This document shows positions 32,758 to 37,785 of a stretch of DNA of 37,785 nucleotides, piece by piece; position 1 is the stretch's first letter; every line of letters begins with the position of its first letter. This stretch comes from Bradyrhizobium cenepequi (GTDB lineage Bacteria > Pseudomonadota > Alphaproteobacteria > Rhizobiales > Xanthobacteraceae). The stretch is taken from assembly GCF_020329485.1 (NCBI RefSeq), contig NZ_JAGKJI010000062.1:1-37785 (forward strand), in the 5' to 3' direction. A program made the position numbers and the translations under genes. The notes under the pieces were generated by a model. The model was not told where the DNA came from. It made no database searches and saw nothing but the letters and a program-made list of their open reading frames with translations.

Positions 32758-33296
32758 CGCCGCCTCCTTCATTGCCGTGAGGATTGAGATCGCGATCATC
32801 GCGGTGCCGGTGAAGGCTGTAAATCGCAAAGCCCCGTGCCAGGCTCCGCGCGTCGATCACAAATCGTGCAGCCGCTCGCTGCAGCGGGATGACTTCTCGC
32901 GCACCCATCCTCTCCGCTCCAGCGTCGTGTTCGTGCCAAATCAGCGCAAGTGCCGCGCGTTCGTCAGGCCCGCATAAGGGTTCCCTGGGAAACTCTCGAA
33001 ACGCGTGATGGTGCGGTTCCATTCGCATCACCGGGTGATTCGCCGCGCGTCCGGGACCGCCAGCATGGAACTCACAAACGTATCCGTGAAACTACGGTGT
33101 TTTGCCACAATTTCGGTATTTTTCCGGTGAGTAGAAATACTGACATCTGCCACATTCCTGCGAGAATTGTTGCAAATTCTGGGCTGGTCTGCCTCTCTTT
33201 CCTCGTTGAGCTGGCAAGACGCGGTCGCGTTCTCGGTATTCCTACTGAATACCGAATTAACCGCGGGAACAGGCTTAGGGTCGCTAGATCGGTTGC
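32758..33296. other. Intergenic region upstream of the LuxR gene
   Basis: No gene is supported. AT content rises from about 33090 to 33270, as expected for promoter DNA. It contains a TCGGTATT half-site at 33113-33120 and the full palindrome at 33233-33255. Confidence 0.5.
33233..33255. promoter_or_regulatory. Perfect palindrome TCGGTATTC-N5-GAATACCGA before the LuxR gene
   Basis: A perfect 9-bp inverted repeat (33233-33241, 33247-33255) is centred about 53 bp upstream of the LuxR-type ATG. A half-site occurs at 33113-33120. Size and place fit a dimeric regulator binding site, possibly for the LuxR protein itself. Confidence 0.55.
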
Positions 33297-33917
33297 ATGA
33301 CACAGCACGAGCATCGAACCGACGGGTCGCATCTGTCGAAGTGGATGGAAGACCGCGCCCCATTCGAAAGCAGTCGTGAGATTGTGGAACTCGCCGCAGA
33401 GCGCGCACGGGCGACGGAAGAGGCGGGTGCTGCCATCGCGCGCCAGTTCAATGGTCCGATGACGGCGCTCCTGCTCTATATGAACGAGATCAAGCAGCAC
33501 AGTCATCAGTTCGCGCATTCACCGGCAGCCCGGATCTATCTGCAGCAGGTGGTCGAGAACGCGCTGCAACAGACCGAGCACGTCTGCGCGATGCTGAAGC
33601 AGATCTCCGACACTCATCCAGGATCCGCGCCGGTCATCGATCAGAAGAGGGCGTGGGACAATCCGCCCGCGCGCATCAACGACGAGGGACGGTCGCCAAA
33701 GGCGATGGTTGCATCCACGGCCGGCCAGAAGCCGCTCACCAGGCGCGAGCGCGAAGTGGTCCGCCTCATCAGCGAAGGCTATTCCAACAAGCAGGGCGCG
33801 TTGCGCATGAACATCAGCCCGCGGACCTTCGAAAGCCATCGCGCCGAAGCGATGCGCAAGCTCGGCGCGCGCAACACCGCTGATCTCGTCCGCAAGGCGC
33901 TGATGCAGTCCTCCTGA
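33297..33917 (+). CDS. LuxR-type (GerE HTH) regulator with degenerate histidine-kinase-like N-domain
   Basis: This 206-residue protein has a C-terminal LuxR HTH (about 146-206): LTRREREVVRLISEGYSNKQ, NISPRTFESHRAEAMRKLGA. The N-terminal part (45-105) reads like a two-helix DHp bundle of a histidine kinase: ARQFNGPMTALLLYMNEIKQ, then AARIYLQQVVENALQQTEHV. The phospho-His of an H-E-F-N-N-type H-box is replaced (R49), and no ATPase domain is present, so it cannot be an ordinary kinase. It may dimerise or bind a response regulator. The start ATG is preceded by the palindrome at 33233-33255. Confidence 0.8.
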   Translation: MTQHEHRTDGSHLSKWMEDRAPFESSREIVELAAERARATEEAGAAIARQFNGPMTALLLYMNEIKQHSHQFAHSPAARIYLQQVVENALQQTEHVCAMLKQISDTHPGSAPVIDQKRAWDNPPARINDEGRSPKAMVASTAGQKPLTRREREVVRLISEGYSNKQGALRMNISPRTFESHRAEAMRKLGARNTADLVRKALMQSS

Positions 33918-34132
33918 TCGCCGAAGCGAAATGGATTAAGCGGCAGCCGCGGGCAGAAGCGATAAAGCGCCACAAAGCACGACGCATTTGCGCGGAGATT
34001 GCGCTTAAACAAATTCGATTCAAATTATAGCATCGCGATCTCACGGCACATGCCGCCCAGTGCGACGCCTGCGGCTCAGCGAATGCCGCAGAGCGAGTTA
34101 CGCGCTCCGCTTCACCCGGGCTGCGAGGCCAT

Positions 34133-34381
34133 TCAGAGGTAATCTTCCGCGAAGGCGCGGATGCGCGGGGCTGGCCGCAGGTCTACGGTTGTCGGCTTCG
34201 GCGCTTCCGGGATGATCGTGATGGTCCAGGCCGCCGGAACGCGGGACTTGTTTTCCACGACGGATCGAACGTGACCTGTGACCGTCGTGCCGGCCGAACG
34301 CGCGGTCGCGGTCCTGCCATTGAACTGTGCGATACGAAAACGTCTGGCTTCCTTCTGGTCCGTCGTTTCGAACGTGAACAT
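34133..34381 (-). CDS. Small conserved-type hypothetical protein
   Basis: An 82-residue protein: MFTFETTDQKEARRFRIAQF, then TATARSAGTTVTGHVRSVVE, VPAAWTITIIPEAPKPTTVD and RPAPRIRAFAEDYL. The composition suggests a small beta-rich domain with a Pro-rich tail. GGGAG precedes the ATG on the minus strand. No family is recognised with confidence. It lies between the LuxR gene and the first Crp/Fnr gene, with a degenerate repeat arm between it and the former. Confidence 0.55.
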   Translation of the reverse strand: MFTFETTDQKEARRFRIAQFNGRTATARSAGTTVTGHVRSVVENKSRVPAAWTITIIPEAPKPTTVDLRPAPRIRAFAEDYL

Positions 34382-34498
34382 GCTGGTTCTCCCGTGTTCA
34401 CGCCAATTATCGCCGGGTTAAGCTTAGCCGACCGTGAAAATTTGGAGCCGTAGAAGTACGGCCGGGTTTCCACGCAGAAAGCAAGCGCGCGGCTGCTC

Positions 34499-35239
34499 TT
34501 ATACCGAGACCTGCTCGCACCTCTGAATCAAGCGGGTGTATTGGGCTTTCACCGTCGCGTAGCATTCGCATGAGGTCTTCATCAGGCCATCGAGGTTGGT
34601 GATCTCGATATGGCCCCGGCTGTAGTGAATGAAATTCGCCTGCTGAAGCGTATGCGCGACCAGCGAGACGCTGTTGCGACGCGCGCCGATCATTTGTGCC
34701 ATGGCTTCCTGCGTCAGCACGATCTTGTCGGTTCCGGAGAGGTCGCGGGTGTGCAGGAGGCATCGCGCGAGCCGAGATTCCACCGTGTGCGAAGCGTTGC
34801 AGCCGGCGGTCTGCTGGATCTGCGCATCAACCGCGAGCCCATGCCGCGCCAGCGCTCGACGCAGCGTCGCGCTCTGATCGGCGGCGAGGCGAAGCTGGTC
34901 GAACTCGATCGTCGAAGCGATGCCGGGTACCACCACCACCGCGCTATTCAATGCAGTCGGATCGCCAAGCACGGCGAACGCGCCGAAGATGCTGTCACGC
35001 CCGACCAGGGCGATCTGCACGTGCTCGCCGCGCGTGAGCTTCACGATCAGGGAAATCGCACCCTTGTGCGGGAGGTAGGCTCGCTTGAGCACCTCGTCGA
35101 CCTCGATCAGAACCATGTCCTGGGTGAGATCCACGGTGCGCAGGTGCGGGCGGATCAGTTCGAAATCGGATGCCGACAGCGCGGACAAGAATCCGTTCGG
35201 CGAACGAGGAACCGAATCCAAAGCAGTCTCCTGCCTCAT
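34499..35239 (-). CDS. Crp/Fnr-family transcriptional regulator (paralogue 1)
   Basis: This 246-residue protein has a cNMP-binding-like beta-roll (SDFELIRPHLRTVDLTQDMV, EVDEVLKRAYLPHKGAISLI, LTRGEHVQIALVGRDSIFGA) and a C-terminal Crp-type HTH (VLTQEAMAQMIGARRNSVSL) ending SCECYATVKAQYTRLIQRCE. The cyclic-nucleotide motif is not conserved, as in many rhizobial Crp-like proteins. It is clearly paralogous to the next gene: both share ASHTVESRL, AQLLG/AQMIG-RRN, YSRGxIEI and CECYA. The ATG at 35239 is chosen because sequence upstream is a dispersed repeat; no Shine-Dalgarno is visible. Confidence 0.85.
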   Translation of the reverse strand: MRQETALDSVPRSPNGFLSALSASDFELIRPHLRTVDLTQDMVLIEVDEVLKRAYLPHKGAISLIVKLTRGEHVQIALVGRDSIFGAFAVLGDPTALNSAVVVVPGIASTIEFDQLRLAADQSATLRRALARHGLAVDAQIQQTAGCNASHTVESRLARCLLHTRDLSGTDKIVLTQEAMAQMIGARRNSVSLVAHTLQQANFIHYSRGHIEITNLDGLMKTSCECYATVKAQYTRLIQRCEQVSV

Positions 35240-35243
35240 AGCC

Positions 35244-35374
35244 AGAGCATGATCCGGAAAAGTGGAAACCGGTTTTCCCTCGCGATAAACGCGAAGCGCT
35301 TGCGCGGAGATCATGTTCAAACAAAAAATGAGATCATGATCCGTTTCCATCTAATTGGATCATGATCCAGAGCG
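35244..35374. repeat. Dispersed GATCATG repeat (copy 2, full length)
   Basis: The element starts AGAGCATGATCCGGAAAAG and has the GGAAAA/TTTTCC hairpin, then GAGATCATGTTCAAACAA (35307-35324), GAGATCATGATCC and GGATCATGATCC. It shares two long segments with the copy at 8507-8580. Its edge lies only 4 bp from the start codon of the first Crp/Fnr gene, so it supplies that gene's entire upstream region. Confidence 0.8.
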
Positions 35375-35529
35375 TGTCTCGACCTCGCAGCCGCCACACG
35401 CTGCCCGAGTTGCAGGATGACCTTGTCACGCATCGCGGGCAAGGGAAACCTGTCGATTTGGCAAATGTCATTCGATGCGCGCCGCTGACTGTGGCCTCGG
35501 CGACGCAGGTTCCGCTGCCTGCAGAGCTC

Positions 35530-36237
35530 TCATCCGGTCTTGAGCAGTCGGCCGCATTGCGCGTTCACCGCGGCGTAGCACTCGCAGGCGGCTTTCCGCA
35601 GACCTTCGAGATCGATGATTTCGATATTCCCGCGGCTGTAGCGGATCAGGCCGGCCTCCTGGAAGGCGTGTGCCACGATCGAAATGGCGTTGCGCCGAAC
35701 GCCGAGCAACTGCGCCAGGGATTCCTGGGTCAGCGGCAATGGTTCGCTGCCGCACAACTCGCGGGCGTGCAGCAGCCAGCGCGACAACCGCGATTCGACT
35801 GTGTGCGATGCGTGGCATGTGGCGGCCTGCTGGGCCTGCACGGACAGCGCCTGCTGATGCCTGACCAGAAGGTGCCGCAGCGCGCTGCTTCCCTCCATCG
35901 CGACATGCAGGCGATCGGTCGCGATAACCGAGGCGATGCCGGGTATGATAACGACGGCGTCCGCCAGCGAGGGGCCGTCATCGAGCACGGCAGTGCCGCC
36001 GACAATGCTGTCGCGGCCAATCTTGGCGACTTCGACGGTCTCGCCTTCGGCGAAGCGGACGATCATTGAAACCACGCCGCTGTGGGGCAGATAGATTTCA
36101 CCGATCGGCGCGCCGGTCTCGAACAGCAGGGTCTCTTTGGTCAGTTCGACGGTTGCGAGATGTGGCCGCAGCAACTCGAATTCCGCCGTCGGCAGACTCT
36201 GTAACAGATGATTGGACGGACGCGATGATCCAGCCAT
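35530..36237 (-). CDS. Crp/Fnr-family transcriptional regulator (paralogue 2)
   Basis: This 235-residue protein parallels paralogue 1: AEFELLRPHLATVELTKETL, EIYLPHSGVVSMIVRFAEGE, VEVAKIGRDSIVGGTAVLDD, HASHTVESRLSRWLLHAREL, LTQESLAQLLGVRRNAISIV (HTH), YSRGNIEIIDLEGLRKAACE and CYAAVNAQCGRLLKTG. About half the residues agree by eye. The ATG at 36237 has GGAGAGGGA directly upstream, a better start than the GTG at 36267. The two paralogues are in tandem, about 290 bp apart, on the minus strand. Confidence 0.9.
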   Translation of the reverse strand: MAGSSRPSNHLLQSLPTAEFELLRPHLATVELTKETLLFETGAPIGEIYLPHSGVVSMIVRFAEGETVEVAKIGRDSIVGGTAVLDDGPSLADAVVIIPGIASVIATDRLHVAMEGSSALRHLLVRHQQALSVQAQQAATCHASHTVESRLSRWLLHARELCGSEPLPLTQESLAQLLGVRRNAISIVAHAFQEAGLIRYSRGNIEIIDLEGLRKAACECYAAVNAQCGRLLKTG

Positions 36238-36890
36238 TCCCTCTCCTGCCGAAAGGCGGGAGCTCACCGTCTCGCGTCACCTACTCATGGCATGTCGGAT
36301 AGCGCGAAGAATAGCTTTCCCGGACGATTGCACAAGAGTTACGAGTTACGCGTTTGTGGCTATACACCTTACCGGGCAGACAGCGCGAGGAACCGAGACA
36401 GCTATCGACTGCGCTCATGCGCGTCGCGTGTCCGTGCGAAATACTGCACGGCAGGATTGAATGGAACCTTGCCAGCGCAACGTGGCTACCTCTTTCGAGA
36501 GATAAGCGCGAACCGTTCGCGCAGCGATGATGCTCGAACAAGAGCGTCACGCGTGATGGCGATTTGAATAAAACCCATTGTGCTACGCTCTTCTCGATCG
36601 CCGTGAAGAACGTGGTCTCCTGGCGCTCGCTTTGTCTATCAACGGTGAGAGTTGCCTGCTGCGAGCGATGACGATCCATCGTGCGTGCTGCTCTTTCGAT
36701 CTGCGGATGCGCGTCTGCAATTATCTCAGTAGAACTACTGAGAAACGCATCTATGCGCAGCCTTTCTGGGTATTTGTACTGAGGAGCGATTTAACGAACG
36801 GGTAGCACCGCCGGAACAGTGTGGCACGGGCGCCGGAGTGAAATTTCCGGCGGCTGCGTCAATCGTGTTCATCCAGAAGGGTATCAAACT
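36238..36890. other. Region upstream of flagellin, no gene seen
   Basis: About 650 bases with mixed open frames on both strands but no recognisable protein. AT content is higher than in the surroundings, especially at 36540-36790. It must hold the flagellin promoter and a leader. A perfect palindrome lies at 36725-36742. Confidence 0.5.
36725..36742. promoter_or_regulatory. Palindrome CTCAGTAG-AA-CTACTGAG upstream of flagellin
   Basis: A perfect 8-bp inverted repeat with a 2-base centre, 149 bp before the flagellin ATG. A TACTGAGG half-site follows at about 36777-36784. Such a site may bind a flagellar regulator. Confidence 0.45.
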
Positions 36891-37785
36891 ATGTCCGGCA
36901 TTATTCTTTCGGCTTCGGTTCGCCAGAACCTGCTCTCGCTGCAGTCGACCGCTGATCTGCTCGCCACCACGCAGAGCCACCTTTCGACCGGCAAGAAGGT
37001 CAACTCGGCCCTCGACAATCCCACCAACTATTTCACCGCCGCTTCGCTCGACAACCGCGCCAGCGACATCAACAACCTGCTCGATGGCATCGGCAATGGC
37101 GTGCAGGTGCTTCAGGCGGCCAACACCGGCATCACCTCGCTGCAGAAGCTGGTCGACAGCGCGAAGTCGATCGCCAACCAGGCGCTGCAGGCGACCTCGG
37201 GCTATTCGACCAAGTCCACCGCCACGTCGGCAGCGATTACGGGCGCGACCGCCACGAACCTGATCGGCGACGCCGATACGGCTGCGACCGTGTCGGGCAC
37301 TGCGGTTGCGGCGGGCCTTGCGGCCACCGACACCACCACCGCGGCTGGATTTGCCGACGGCGACTCGTTCACGGTCAATGGCAAGACGATCACGTTCGCG
37401 ACCGGCGGCGCCACTGAGACCGCGGCCGCGACCACAGACGCTGCGGGCAACGTCACCATCAATCTCACATACACTGCCGGCGCCACCGATTCGACCGTAC
37501 AGGATGTTCTCGACGCGATCGATGGCATCACCGGCGGCTCATCGTCGATCAGTGCCGGAAACGTCCTGACCATCAGCAACGCCACCACTGACACGACCAA
37601 CAGCATCATCCTCGGTGGTGACGTCGGCGGCGCCCTCGCCAACCTTGGCCTTACGGCCGGTGGGACCAAGCCGACCAATTCCAAGGATAACCAGGTCCTC
37701 AGCATCGCTGCGATCGGCAGCAAGGCGGCTCAGACCATCACCATCGGAACCGGTACCGGTGCGGTGAACACCCTGGACGATCTCA
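36891..37785 (+). CDS. fliC: Flagellin, 5' part (gene continues past the window)
   Basis: The frame is open from ATG 36891 (AGAAGGG 8 bases upstream) to the window's end, giving 298 residues without a stop. The N-terminus is flagellin-like: GIILSASVRQNLLSLQSTAD, LLATTQSHLSTGKKVNSALD, NPTNYFTAASLDNRASDINN, LLDGIGNGVQVLQAANTGIT, SLQKLVDSAKSIANQALQAT. Beyond residue 110 it becomes Thr/Ala/Gly-rich with repeated beta-type sequence (TVNGKTITFATGG, TTDTTNSIILGG), as in the variable surface domain of Bradyrhizobium flagellins. It is exported by the flagellar type III apparatus and forms the filament. Control by ftcR (11206-11970) is possible but unproven. Confidence 0.95.
   Translation, partial: MSGIILSASVRQNLLSLQSTADLLATTQSHLSTGKKVNSALDNPTNYFTAASLDNRASDINNLLDGIGNGVQVLQAANTGITSLQKLVDSAKSIANQALQATSGYSTKSTATSAAITGATATNLIGDADTAATVSGTAVAAGLAATDTTTAAGFADGDSFTVNGKTITFATGGATETAAATTDAAGNVTINLTYTAGATDSTVQDVLDAIDGITGGSSSISAGNVLTISNATTDTTNSIILGGDVGGALANLGLTAGGTKPTNSKDNQVLSIAAIGSKAAQTITIGTGTGAVNTLDDL

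Noticed and set aside
36281..36679. Minus-strand 132-codon frame upstream of flagellin
   Set aside because: No domain-like sequence, poor start site and high AT; probably promoter DNA.
36815..36840. Possible sigma-54 promoter before flagellin (TGGCACG)
   Set aside because: The required GC at the -12 position with 10-base spacing is missing.
1..37785. CRISPR array or prophage
   Set aside because: No regularly spaced short repeats and no phage structural or integrase genes were seen.

Overview
The window reads as an alphaproteobacterial chromosome, most likely Bradyrhizobium or a close relative. The evidence is the high GC with GC-rich third positions, a heat-shock gene preceded by a ROSE-type RNA thermometer, an FtcR/LafR-type flagellar regulator, a Bradyrhizobium-like flagellin, and several families of palindromic intergenic repeats typical of that group. 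The species is inferred from these signatures; no search was run.

Left end (1-2.8 kb): an IS110-family element abuts a GNAT acetyltransferase gene cut off near its C-terminus. Beyond it lie rpmA and rplU on the minus strand. From 2.8 to 9.9 kb: an HxlR regulator divergent from a divergent SDR with a clear shared operator, a ROK-family protein whose halves appear circularly permuted, an alpha/beta hydrolase, tRNA-Ser(CGA), a deletion scar joining the remains of a TetR gene and a glutathione S-transferase gene, a CsaA-like protein and a DUF2336 protein.

10-14.4 kb is regulatory: a MarR protein with a C-terminal cysteine cluster, the flagellar regulator ftcR/lafR, and a LysR/NTF2-like divergent pair, with about 0.9 kb of apparently empty DNA at 12.0-12.9 kb. 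14.4-28.5 kb is catabolic: an acyl-CoA dehydrogenase, a substrate-binding protein, an acyl-CoA synthetase and an AraC regulator (probably for uptake and activation of an organic acid), two quinone oxidoreductases, a GlxA-type regulator divergent from an isochorismatase-like hydrolase, a LysR regulator divergent from an mhqO-mhqD-like pair (quinone or catechol detoxification), and acetoacetyl-CoA synthetase.

28.6-37.8 kb holds a GH13 glycogen-branching or trehalose-type enzyme, a small heat-shock protein with its thermosensor and two small downstream genes, a secreted small protein, a LuxR-type regulator with a degenerate histidine-kinase-like dimerisation region, two tandem Crp/Fnr paralogues, and the start of a flagellin gene that runs off the right edge. 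There is no CRISPR array or prophage. The most unusual items are the permuted ROK protein, the IS110 element with a structured leader (candidate bridge RNA), the TetR/GST scar and several sharply defined operators.
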